64,000 nucleotides of DNA from Halichondria panicea (Eukaryota > Porifera > Demospongiae > Suberitida > Halichondriidae). Below, in pieces: positions 9,746 through 20,300 of the stretch (positions are counted from its first letter, which is position 1; every line of letters begins with the position of its first letter). The notes under the pieces were generated by a model that was not told where the DNA came from, made no database searches, and saw nothing but the letters and a program-made list of their open reading frames with translations. The stretch spans positions 2,608,201-2,672,200 of the forward strand of contig NC_087379.1 of NCBI RefSeq assembly GCF_963675165.1, given 5' to 3'. A program made the position numbers and the translations under genes.

Positions 9746-12700
9746 CTATAGTTGATGGACAGCTATAGCCGACCTTGCATGTTGCTGCAAAGCTGGAGGA
9801 GCTGGAGGCTGGGAACCTTGTTGCTGCAAAGCTGGAGGAGCTGGAGGAGCTGGAGGCTGGGAACCTTGTTGCTGCAAAGCTGGAGCGCTGATAGTATGTA
9901 AAGCCGCAATCATAAGTTTCCCCACTTTAATTTCTTTATCAACTTTATCCAAATTCTTCCACGCTACAAGCTCACCATCGATCCCATTCGTAGCTAAGTA
10001 TTCTGTATTTGCCTTCACTAACTGCTCTATGATGTTGTGAGCACCTGCATGGTTTTGATACAGTTTGTAGGTGATAGCAGCGCCGATAAACACGAGGACA
10101 GTCTGGTTGATACTGAACAAGCGTGCAGGAGCATCATCGATAGCCATGTTGATAGGTATAAGGATAAAAATCCCTACCACAAATACCATAAAACCAGACC
10201 AGAAAAATGATATAAGACTCATAATTGTCAGTACAACAGGATGTGGCAATTTATATGCAGGGCAACACTTTTCCCAAGTCCAAAATTTAATCATTTTGTC
10301 ACCATTAATGTTAAATCTCTGATGCATTTCAAATAGATTATAGTATGCAGCCTTGAACGTCACATAAAAGATGAAAACCGTCACTGCATAGAATATAAGA
10401 ATGCTTGCAGCATGATGTGGAGTTTGGATGAAGCCAATTAGAATGTGGTAAGAGTGAACAACAATACAGGACATCGGTGCTATACCGATATGATACCACT
10501 TTCCTTTACGCACACCACAACGTTTACAAATCATTCCTACTACCATGGCCGCAAAAATGAGAAAATCATAGACAAACATGAGAAATGGAATAGAATATTC
10601 GAGTTTAAAGGCGACGAGCACATTACTGTATTGTGACTCATTTTGAGTTGGCTTAAAGAATATTTCCGAAGACACTCTAGTATTCCGAAACGTAATTGCT
10701 ACTATGTCCAATACTATCACGTACATAACGAACGATACTGAGCATATCACTAAAATAACAATGTACATATTCCTTGTTGACACTTTAATACTGTCCATAT
10801 CATGTATGTTATCATTTTCTTGGTTGGCATTTTCGTTTGGTGGTTCTAGATCATTTCTTATTTTTTTGAAGAACCCTTTTGAGTCATTTTCAACTAAATG
10901 ATGTGACAGCCAACAGAGAAAAAACATCACGACTAGAGGAAAGACAAATTGAAATGCAAATCCGTAGTTTGTGAAGTGTTGTCCTAATGCAACTGCTGTG
11001 TTCTCACCTCTGTGAAACATCTCCAGTGTTGTAAGGTTCTCTCCTTTAGCACTGTAGCTGTCTGTAATTGGAGAAAGAATCTTCTGCTGCATTGCAAGCA
11101 GCTTTAGCTGTGAAACAAACAAAATATGCAGTTACAGACTTACCATAAATCAACCTCTACTATCTATGCTGCAAGCAAGAGTAGATACTCTTATCTACTC
11201 TTGCTGCAAGTCAGCAGAGCCTTGCATAGCCTCGAATCCAGGCCAATTAAAATATCAGCCTGGTCTCGAGGCTAAAGCCTTGCAGCTCTCTTCTCACTCC
11301 TGCAGCTACACCAATAGCTAGCGTTCTAGTGCAGAGCTAACTACTAGTACTAGAGTACAAAGGGGTATTACAAGACATCTAAATATTTCTGACCCCCTGT
11401 CTTGCAGTAATCTTGAGGGAGCTATAAATAGCCTGTTCACTAACTATTATGGTCAATAGGCTTGCATGTAAGCAAAAAAAAATTAGTGACAGTGCTTTGT
11501 TTGCAGCTAATGCTAGCATTTTAGTGTTCAAAGTGATTCGGGTATTATGAGACAGGGGGGTATTACGTGACACCATTGCAATTAATTAATTTTAACGCTA
11601 ATTGGCTGTTCTAACATACAATTGCAAGTTGGTTGTGCAGTGTGTTGAATTGCACTGTAGTAATTAGCCCAATTAGGGTGACCACAGTGTTTTTGTTAGA
11701 GGAATTATTGGCTTGCAATGTTCATTACTTGGATACTGAGCTAGCTATAGGATCATGCCCAATGCAATTTCAGACGATTTGTAAGGTGGAGGAGGCATTA
11801 CTTTAATCAAGAAGTGGTAGAACAAGTGGCAAAGTACTTTAATTTATTTCTGTGTGAAAACAGTTGAACGTATTAACTACCGTATAGCGCGAAATTTTCG
11901 AGGCACTTATATTTCGTGGATTAGCCTCTAAAAGCTATTTCGTTGCACAATGTTTGCGGAATGACTGCTTACCGGAAGCCACGCCTTTAAATCTATGCAG
12001 GTAATTCAATTTTCATGGACTTAATTTTCGTGTTAGGATTCTAACCCACGAAATCCGCGAAAATTAAGCCCCTCGAAAATTTCGCGCTATACGGTATGCT
12101 GTATAATTATACTGGGAGAACGTTTCCAACAAATCATGCATCTGAAATGTTTTGGGCATAATCCTAGCTTATATAGCCCTGGCTCTTCTTTTTCTGTTGT
12201 TTAGTTCAAAATACATGACGAATTGGAGGAACAAAGAAAGAAAGAAGGAAGAGACCAAAAAAGGAGATCTTTTTTTCTTTGTCTCTTCTTTCTCCATAAT
12301 TATTCTTCTCCATTCTTAATTCTTATTGAGGACTGCAAAGGAGGCTAATCCTATAGCTATAGCTATCCAAACAACATTTGAAATTTACAAGCTATAGCTA
12401 ATAATAAAATTTATCTCCAGAGACTCAAACAAAACACTGTGGTCACCCTAATTGGGCTAATTATGCCCCGGTGCGCATGCACACGCGAGGTATATGGTAC
12501 CGTAATTGATGTAATTACAGCGCCAGAAAAAATTAATTCTACTTCTGAGTGGCGCATCTTTAGAACACAAAAAATTGCGTTCAGCCCAAGCTGGCGCCTA
12601 AATTATGGTGGCGCTTATGTTCTACAGCTAGTATAGAATTTGTAGAGCGGAAATGGGCGTGGTCTAGCTCAGTTTCATTTGCTAGCTGCATCGTTGAGAG

Positions 12701-15700
12701 CCGAGTGACTTGTGAACAACATTCAGTGACTGTAGCTATGGGTTAGACAACTGTTTAGAAGTGAAGGAAGTCAAAGATGCAGGATGATTGTCTTGATGTC
12801 TCAAAACAAGCCTTTTTATAAGCGCCAGAAAAAAATAATTCCAGCATGCAACGGTTGGCGCTTTTTTAGGACCTAAAAAATTATGCTGATGCTGACGTGG
12901 CGCTTAAATTATGGTGGCGCTGTAATTACATCAATTACGGTAGTGTGTTTGTCACTTTGTGTGTCATGTGTCTGTGTAGACTGCTACAGCTGCTCAAGGA
13001 TGAATCAAGTGCAACTAAGAGTTTCTCTATAGGCTTTTAGTCGAGCTAGTCATGTTTACTTGGATTTTAATTCGTGGATTTGCAAAATAATGCTTCGTTC
13101 TCGAGTTATGCCTAGTTTTGCTTACTTGGAATGCCATTGCAGCCTTTTCAGAAGAGCACGTAGCCAAACTTGTTTACCGAGTGTTACTACTCTACTTAGT
13201 AGTTAGCTCTGCACTAGAACGCTAGCTATTGGTAGCTGCAAGAGTGAGGAAGTCAAGAGAGCTGCAAGGCTCTGTTGATGGCAGCCATTTAGACTTGAAC
13301 TTTTGGCATCGATCGTTTTTAACAACAATCATGGTCGATCATTACCCACTCTTTGAGTTTGCATGCAACAAAAGCAAAAATGTTCATCAGTATAAAAGCT
13401 ATTAGTAGCTTCATGTTATGTAGCTTTGGCATCTCCACCGAGGCATCAGCACCTGCGGTGCTTTCATTACTACAGTGCCAATTCAACACTGCACTTCAAC
13501 TGGACAACCAGATGCTAGTTCTATACCTGTAACTATTCTAACTGCATAATTCTGAGGCTGTGAGAGCAAGCTTGACTGTCTCCACTGATGTTAAAATGAA
13601 AGCACCGCGGGTGCTGATGCCTCGGTGGAGGTGCCAAAGCTACATAACATAAAACTACTAATAGCTAGCTTTATACTAGCCTCGAATCCAGGCCGATTAA
13701 AATATGTATTTTAATCGGCCTGGTCTCGAGGCTAGCTTTATACACACATTTATTACAGAGCCTCCAATTAGTATACGGTTTTTTCCGTATTTATACGGAT
13801 TTCTGTCTTCTAACACGGTTATACGGAATTAATTGTAAAGATACGGATATACATGTAGATCTAGAAGACTAGAAATGACCTTTTGTTAGCTTACAGAACA
13901 AGTTAACTGGCCTTATAGTTGACAGTGAAGGGTCTAGTAGCATCCCTACAGCTGTAGTAGCTCTATGCTCTATACTAGTAGTGAGTCTGATACGAAAGAC
14001 AGCTATATTTTCATCAACCTCAACAGTTTCAGTGAAAAAGAAATTATTTATTTCCCTCGTTCGATCACAATTATCGTATTGTTCTCAGATATGGCGACCT
14101 GCTCTGATCAAAGACATCCGCAAACTAGAAACAGTACAGAGAAGGGCAACCAAGTTTATTACTGAAAACTCAATGGACTACAGAAATCGCCTGATAAAGC
14201 TTGAAATAATGCCTTTAATGTATTATCTTGAAATGGCAGACATCATGTTTCTAGTTAATTCGCTAAAAAACCCTCTGTGCGATTCAACAGTCGTAGTTAT
14301 ATAAATTTTCAAGATAATACCAATACCCGTTCGTCCAGCAAGTTAACTTTAAAGCACGTCCTCTCTTCCTCATACCTACAAAGTCACTTCTATTTTAACC
14401 GCTTACCAAAACTATGGAACAAGCTACCTCCTATTGACTTAACTCTATCATCAAAATGTATAAAACACGTCATATCGATCTGGTCTCATTTCATAAAAAA
14501 CTTCACATCTGACAATCCTTGCACCTACCATTTTTCTTGCCCTTGTAATAAATGTTCAGCCATGCCATCATCATTCAGGCCCACTTAATCACTGTCAATT
14601 CTTATATTCATCTGGTATCATCATTAATTTTTTTTTTTGTAATTGTGTACATGTATGTCCATAATTATTATAATTATTGTATTTTATTACTTACGGCTAA
14701 CTGACAAGTTCAGTTTAGCCTTCAACTCACCCTTTTGTTAAATCATAACCCATAATTGCACTTCATTATAGAAACCTAGTCTTGCGGGCCATACTCCACA
14801 ATCTGATACTATGTATGGTGACTATTGCCAGGTTTTTGTGTCGCAGTAGAATTTAATTATTGTATCCTGTCAATTAACCACAATGTACCATACAGTCTTT
14901 CTCCACAGAATAACTTAAACTAAAAGTATAGACCCTCTACAGCAACTGAAAGTATCTCAAGTGGAAGAAGCTATCATGTGAACATAGACTCAGTATCAAG
15001 ACAATAGATAATTCATACTCAATAATTGTAGATCTAGATCTGTAGAGCTGCAAAATAATACAAGAAAATGTTGTCTATTGCATGCATTCATTTCTGCTTC
15101 CATATCACACATTATCTCATGTTCAGTATTAAACTCTGGAGAAAAGGCCATGGCTATTTCTGCTTGGAATAAATGAAACCATAGTTTTGCCAACTTTTGG
15201 GCTCCCTAATCTTTCTTTTCATTCTTGACTTGCAGCTATCCATCAGCTAGATATTCAAGAAAGCAATACAATTGATAGTTTTGATCCTTTAGAGTGCCTG
15301 ATTGTACAACCAACAGACTCAGTACAGTGTAGCTTGTCAACTTTTAGCAATGGTGAACAATTTTAAACCACACCCATTTTGAATGCTTGCGGTACATTTT
15401 TGCATTTTTGTGTGGAAATTCTTGAAATGCCATCGTTCCGAAATTCCAGAACTGTACACGAAAACCTGGCAATAGTCACCATACGTAGTATCAGATTGTG
15501 GAGTATGGCCCGCGAGACTAATAGAAACCATTATTATTATTATTATTATATAAATTTCATGAAATTTAGCCAAATCTCGCTTACGACGCCCTTTATTGAA
15601 GGGGCGGGGCAATTACAAAGTCACTAAACAGCATTATCATTTCCATGTTTTATACTGAAAATCATCATTAAATACGGAAAAATGTGCTGATTAATACTGA

Positions 15701-17057
15701 AAAGAAAAGTTTCTACTTGGAGGCTCTGTTATTATGATGAACTTCTTTAATTTTGCTGCATGCAATCTAGTTGGGCGTGGCCCCACGCTGGACACGAACG
15801 TAGGGTTGGGCACCACTGCAATGTCAGGTTTGTTCCACCGGCACTTAGCTTTAGGGTGTGGCTAAGCATGAATACGATTAATTCCAAGTGGGCGGTAACC
15901 GCAAAGCTCAGTTTAGAATGCTACTGCAGGAGTCATTTTTGCATACCACTAGCTCTAACTGACCTGGCGTGTTCCTGGATCAAGCTGGCTTGTCTACTAT
16001 TGTTGCATTTTGATTTAACTAAAGAGAATTACTAGTTACTGACTCTTTCATTAATGAGCCACGCCTTCACACTTGAACTCTGCAATCTGATTGGGCTGCA
16101 AATTTTTGCAGCAGGAACAAACCTGACGTATTACAGTGGTGCCCAACCCTACGTTCGCGGCCAGGGTGGGGCCACGCCCAACTACATGCAATCAACCGAA
16201 TAGGGTAGGTAATGATCAACCATGATTGTTGTTAAAAACGATCGATGCCAAAAGTTCAAGTCTAGCTCGGTGAACAAGTTTTGCTACGGACTCTTAGCAA
16301 AAGAAAAGGCTGCAATGGCATTCCAAGTAAGCAAAACTAGGCATAACTCGAGAATGAAGCCGGCATTATTTTGCAAATCCACGAATTAAAATCCAAGTAA
16401 ACATGACTAGAAGCCTATAGAAACTCTTACTTGCACTTGATTCATCCTTGAGCAGCTGTAGCGCGCGGTCTACACAGACACACAAACACACTACCGTATA
16501 CCTCGCATGCGCATGCGCACCGAGGCATAATGACTGTTTTATAACATGCTAGTATAATTATGTGTCACAATGACTGTGTATATACATAATAGATCTATTA
16601 TTATGCTTACTCTTTGAGTCAGAAGCTTAATCATGTTAAGCCCAGCATTCATACAGTCTGGCTGCAGGTACAAAAAAACTGTTGTCTCACGAAACTCAGA
16701 GTCAGAAAAAAATAGAGATGTGTACTGAAGCGACCGGATAGGTTGGAACAAGTAGAAAGTGGACTGCGTCCAAAACCAGGTCTGGTTGGGGGAAGTTAGG
16801 GAATAATCAGTGGAGCCATTTCCAGACATGTTTCTCGTAAAGTAGTATATCACTGTCACAAAAACTGGATATGATGTGTCGGGTGGAAAGAAGGCACGTT
16901 GGAGATTAAATCGATTCTTGTCACTTTCTATTATCTCATTCACAAGCACATCGTAGCACTTTGAGCACACATTCTCTCCTGGTTCACAACTAGTGCTTCC
17001 AACATCAGATGTAGTCACAGCCAAAAAAACTAGGAAAATCCCGAATAGTTGTGTCAT
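9746..17057 (-). CDS. Intact seven-TM-like membrane protein, two exons, 5.5-kb intron
   Basis: Exon 1 is 17057-16611 (149 codons) and exon 2 is 11107-9746; both borders are phase 0 (CAAAGA|GTAAGC and TTTCACAG|CTAAAG). The product is about 602 aa. Exon 1 encodes a signal peptide (MTQLFGIFLVFLAVTTSDVG), then an ectodomain with CEPGENVCSKCYDVLVNEII and WFWTQSTFYLFQPI. Exon 2 encodes about seven hydrophobic segments and family motifs: SHHLVEND, HSYHILIGFIQTPHHA, FKAAYYNLF, PINMAIDDAPARLFSINQT and GAAITYKLYQ. The tail is charged and ends in two PAPPALQQQGSQ-type repeats not seen in other members. A TATTTAAA box at 17114-17121 lies about 60 nt upstream of the ATG. Function unknown; a cell-surface role is inferred. 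The intron is filled with nested transposons. Confidence 0.85.
11227..11274. mobile_element. 48-bp mini-hairpin, TAGCCTC family
   Basis: TAGCCTCGAATCCAGGCC and its complement CAGCCTGGTCTCGAGGCTA enclose a few A/T bases. AGCCTTGCA precedes it and recurs one base after it, a 9-bp duplication with one extra A. One of the smallest members, within the intron of the 9746-17057 gene. Confidence 0.75.
11878..12096. mobile_element. 219-bp MITE, TACCGTATAGCGCG ends
   Basis: TACCGTATAGCGCGAAATTT at the left and AAATTTCGCGCTATACGGTA at the right are exact inverted copies, about 27 bp in all including the adjacent TCGAGG block. TA at both ends suggests TA target use. Diverged pieces with TTTTCGAGGCACTT and GAAAATNTTCCGCTATACAG occur near 20080 and 26850-27000. 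Confidence 0.85.
12174..12345. mobile_element. Short derivative of the helicase element's terminal repeat
   Basis: Starts TAGCCCTGGCTCTTCTTTTT and ends GGACTGCAAAGGAGGCTA, both matching the ends of 33528-37126 (TAGCCTCCTTTGCAGCCTC). Interior shows TTGGAGGAACAAAGAAAGAA. The flanks ATCCTAGCT and ATCCTATAG are only partly alike, so the duplication has decayed or the ends are off by a few bases. Confidence 0.65.
12498..12942. mobile_element. Nested MITE, TACCGTAATTGATG ends, TA target
   Basis: Ends TACCGTAATTGATGTAATTA and TAATTACATCAATTACGGTA are inverted. The opposite arm of the host element reads continuously across this point (CGAGGTATACGGTAGTGTG), giving an empty site that shows insertion at TA. 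Inside are two AGCGCCAGAAAAAA ... AATTATGGTGGCGC blocks, perhaps a second, self-inserted copy. Confidence 0.8.
13385..13675. repeat. Imperfect inverted repeat around GCATCAGCACC
   Basis: The left arm (about 13395-13470, TTTGGCATCTCCACCGAGGC) and right arm (about 13595-13672, GCCTCGGTGGAGGTGCCAAA) pair over roughly 70 bp. A single arm recurs at 24298-24345 in an EPS8 intron, so it belongs to a mobile family. Confidence 0.65.
13677..13734. mobile_element. 58-bp mini-hairpin, TAGCCTC family, exact 9-bp TSD
   Basis: TAGCCTCGAATCCAGGCCGA and its complement meet at ATATGTAT. GCTTTATAC flanks it at 13668-13676 and 13735-13743, an exact 9-bp duplication, in the middle of older transposon sequence. 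Confidence 0.9.
13981..14588 (+). pseudogene. Non-LTR retrotransposon 3' fragment (RT tail)
   Basis: Frame 1 reads LFISLVRSQLSYCSQIWRP, then LETVQRRATKFIT and YRNRLIKLEIMPLMYYLEM, the usual C-terminal end of reverse transcriptase in CR1/Jockey-type LINEs. After a frame change near 14280 it continues SSSYLQSHFYFNRLPKLWNK and ends CPCNKCS, the common LINE tail with a Cys cluster. The catalytic part of RT is absent, so this is a truncated dead copy. Confidence 0.8.
14777..15520. mobile_element. Inverted-repeat element with TAGTCTTGCGGGCC ends
   Basis: Left TAGTCTTGCGGGCCATACTC with CACAATCTGATACTA and right GAGTATGGCCCGCGAGACTA pair over about 80 bp. About 740 bp; the interior has no convincing ORF and a short (ATT)n run near 15535 lies just outside. 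Confidence 0.7.
15768..16184. mobile_element. 417-bp MITE, TAGTTGGGCGTGGCC ends, exact 9-bp TSD
   Basis: Ends TAGTTGGGCGTGGCCCCAC and GTGGGGCCACGCCCAACTA are inverted, with further pairing (CGTAGGGTTGGGCACCACTG). CATGCAATC flanks it at 15759-15767 and 16185-16193. A different terminal sequence from the TAGCCTC family, but the same TAG start and 9-bp duplication. Confidence 0.88.
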
Positions 17058-20000
17058 TGTTATGAGACACTAATACACTAAGCGCAAGTTTGCACTGTTG
17101 CTAGCTGACAGCCTTTAAATATGCACAGCTAAAGTAATGAATTTCAAATTGTAATTGACGTCATATTACAGTGCAATCTGATATATAAGTTATGTAATGT
17201 TCGGTTCAAGTTCTAATAGCAAACTGTACCTCCTATACTGGTTTGCATAACTCTTATAATTATAATAGAGTGAGCATGCAGCAACAGACCAACAGTCAGC
17301 ACACTGAAACGACCCAAAATATAATTATTCCAGCTAATGGTTGCTTTTGGGAAGCGCATATAGGGTCCCAAACACTGTATTCTCATGCACGCATACGTGG
17401 CATATCGGCTAAGTTATATGCAGCATCTTTTAATATTAAAGAGCTTCTTCTGGCTTTAAACTATATAGTGCATGTGCAAGCCTTCTCAACAACACCATAG
17501 AGGGCCACAGCTATAGCTAGCAAGCCTTCTCGACAACGCAATAGAGAGCATAAGCCACAGCTTCACAGGAGACAATTAAGTATTTGTTAAAATTAATACT
17601 ATAGTAAACAAACTAGTCTAGTTTACGGTATAATTTTACAAAAGTAATTCACTAAAGTATACTTTTGTACTTTAAAATAATTGTACAGTATAAGCTAGTG
17701 TAGTTTTCCCACCATCCAAGAGTGTGGTTCTCCCACCAAGACGAGTGTGCCTTTCCCACTTCACAAATTGGTGGGATATTCCCACCAAATGTGGTGTACC
17801 TATACGGAGACAACACAGTCACACCAAATTTGGTGGGATATTCCCACCTCACTTTTGGCAGTGTATACACTAGAACGATAGCTATTGGTAGCTGCAAGAA
17901 GCTGCAAACTACAAACCAGTTAATGCACCGTTTTGTGGATTTGGTCAATTTCGTGGTGAACGTGCATGTTTTAACTTATGGTTTCATCTATGCACATCTA
18001 TACATCTATATAATTATACTCGCAGGCTTGTTGGTAGTGCAACAATACACCATGTGATATCGATGTCATACATTAAGTCACAGGAGCATGTAGAAACGGA
18101 GAGCCATTCATTACTAAACACATGCATGCATGCATGGTGTCGTGTACGAAGGTAAGTATTATACTAATGAAGTATACCCATTAAGCTTGCCCACACAAGA
18201 GGAAATGAATATCAAGGTATTATAAGCATCAATGGATATGATTACACTTGACACTTATAATAGTATCACATGTACTATAAGTGTTATGTCTGTGAGTGTG
18301 CATGTGGCCAGTTGTATTCATGGCCGGGCATTGAATAATCCTTTGAATGATCAGTTCCAGCACCTGCACCATGCATATATTATAGTCTATACTCAATCAT
18401 AAAATAACAGCAGGTGGTGTCTTAATTTCATAACAGGAAATTGCAAACTGTATATACTACGTCAGCCAGTGTTGCTTTTATAAAAGAGCGAAAACTCGGC
18501 CTGGGAGGATCGAGGCTGTGCATGTAGGTATATGCAAAGTCTATAAGTGTGTGTGGGGCCAGTTATATTCATGCATGGGAATTAACCATGAAGATGACCT
18601 TAGCACTATCTATAGCTACACACCTGCACTATAGAATAAATTCTATACTAATGTACGACTATGAATAATAGCATGCATGCAGGCTAGTATTCTTGCACTG
18701 ACCTGTATCACGCATCAACATGTGCAGTTTCTACATGCATGGGAAGTGTTGACATTCCAAGAGCACACGGAAATGCTGCACGGTCTCTAGACCTTCTCCC
18801 TTCTTCCCTCCCCCTGAGAAAAGGTCTGGCCCCCAGACTTACTTGCAGCCTTTTCAGAAGAGTCATGGATTACTATTAGCATAAATTGTATAGTATAAAA
18901 TGCCGTAAATGTGAATACTTTCACTGAAAATAAAATACAGCTGGAGAATTGACAAGGAAAGCAGCCATTTACTGTTTGACCATCCATTCGTGATTGTTAT
19001 ACTCAGTGCTAAATTTTAGCTGAGTAGTGCCACCAGTCTCATATATTACCAGATTTCCAGCAGTTTAGTCACATCTGGGCTATCTGTCCGTATGTAGTCG
19101 TCAGGGAAAGACACCTGTCTTTTAAGGTGACATGACATCACACCACTTTTTCTCAAACAATGTGTCAGGGGCCAGTGAGCACATACTTTTGTTTACTGAG
19201 TATTAATATAGGCCTAGGTCTACATAATAGAGGTAAATTCCTATTTAACACCTATTAATGTTTGAGTTAGAAATTTGCTGTATTAGTTATTGCCCAGCAG
19301 GAGCTAGTGCAACATGCCATATTATTGCACTGGAGCAACATGCCATATATACAGAGCACTGGATTGCTTTGATCTGCAGTCCAATCTTAGGAATTCTCAG
19401 GTACTTATGTAAGTGGTTTGCATTAAAGGTTATGTTGTAATAGTACTTAATTGTGTTGGGTGGTGCACACAACCTTATTATAAAGACAGTATACACAGTC
19501 ATGTATATACAATTGTACAATAGCAGCACTTAAAATCTGTGTATACAGTACTATAGTGACCGTTCTGTTCCTCTGCCTCCAACACTTTAAACTTTAAGTC
19601 ATTATTGGCTGTTTATTTCATTTATTGTATGTGTGCGGGTGTGTGGTCATTCCATGAACATTATTTTATTGTATATAGCTTCACACCTGCACACATGCAT
19701 TCATACTCATGTACGAGTATGAATAATAGCGGTTGTCTTTCATATGGGATGTTGCAAACTGTATTCACACTGTACTCGTCAGCCATGCAAGTGTTACTAT
19801 GCTAACCTACCACCTCCATTGCATGGAACTAGAAAAATCCGGGAAGATGAACACAAACATACTTTTTAACCAGCCATTGTTAGCTACTTACTCAGTGCCT
19901 GGCCTATATGCATCAATTTTAGCTGAGTGGTGCCATCATGAAATTATAGTCTACCTAAATTTCCAACGAGGAAGTTGTACATGTCACATAGCTGGCATAT

Positions 20001-20300
20001 ACATTCATGCATTATTACATGTATCCTGTCATAAATGACCACACGCCTACAGTAGAGAGGTTTCAATACTCAATTTTCGAGGCACTTGTGTTTCTGGGTC
20101 AATGTTCAAAACCTCGAAAATAACCAGCTATACTTAAAGTTTGTGGTCGCCTGAGGCCCTTATAGTAATGTATTTCACCTGGTATGTATATACATTCAAG
20201 TGGTGCAAAGCAACTCATGTAATAAATATTTGCATGTAATGTGAGTCAGAATAATTGTGAAGTTGGTTCATAATATTAAGCAGTAGCTACGTAACTGTTA
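17058..20300. other. 3.2-kb intergenic region, no gene supported
   Basis: It separates the 5' end of the membrane protein gene from the 3' end of EPS8. A 17705-17868 block repeats GTGGGATATTCCCACC and related CCCACC/GGTGGG inverted motifs. A dispersed repeat (CACACCTGCACACATGCATTC, later TTGCAAACTGTATTCACACTG) occurs at about 18300-18470, 18540-18700 and 19620-19810, and in looser form near 41880-42010. A lone end of the TAGCCTC family sits at 18486-18517 (GAAAACTCGGCCTGGG). Short ORFs have no domain features. Confidence 0.5.
17705..17868. repeat. Clustered GGTGGGATATTCCCACC palindromes
   Basis: CCCACC and its complement recur about eight times, twice as the 16-17 bp palindrome (G)GTGGGATATTCCCACC. 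Could be a small foldback element. It lies 650 bp upstream of the membrane protein gene; a regulatory role is possible but unsupported. Confidence 0.5.

Larger units (their letters stand above)
11661..12463. mobile_element. 0.8-kb inverted-repeat element carrying two younger insertions
   Basis: A 33-bp exact terminal inverted repeat (TAATTAGCCCAATTAGGGTG, continuing ACCACAGTGTTTT) lies at 11661 and inverted at 12431-12463; TA flanks fit a Tc1/mariner-type duplication. It contains the elements at 11878-12096 and 12174-12345. No ORF. Confidence 0.8.
13756..15728. mobile_element. 2-kb element with CAGAGCCTCC ends
   Basis: CAGAGCCTCCAA at 13756 and TTGGAGGCTCTG ending at 15728 are inverted and flanked by TTATTA on both sides. 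Subterminal TTTTCCGTATTTATACGG/AATACGGAAAAA motifs also pair loosely. It surrounds a LINE fragment and an inner inverted-repeat element, so it is a composite built by successive insertion. Confidence 0.65.
12462..16529. mobile_element. Large foldback element with nested insertions
   Basis: The left end (TATGCCCCGGTGCGCATGC) and right end (GCATGCGCACCGAGGCATA) are inverted. The left arm continues, after a nested element, to about 13350 and the right arm runs back to about 16209; shared landmarks are GCTACAGCTGCTCAAGGATG, GATTTGCAAAATAATGC and AAAACGATCGATGCC. Related sequence lies at about 24660-25078 in an EPS8 intron and a short piece at 18841-18866. TA flanks are compatible with TA targeting. 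Nested inside are elements at 12498-12942, 13677-13734, 13756-15728 and 15768-16184. No complete transposase is seen. Confidence 0.7.
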
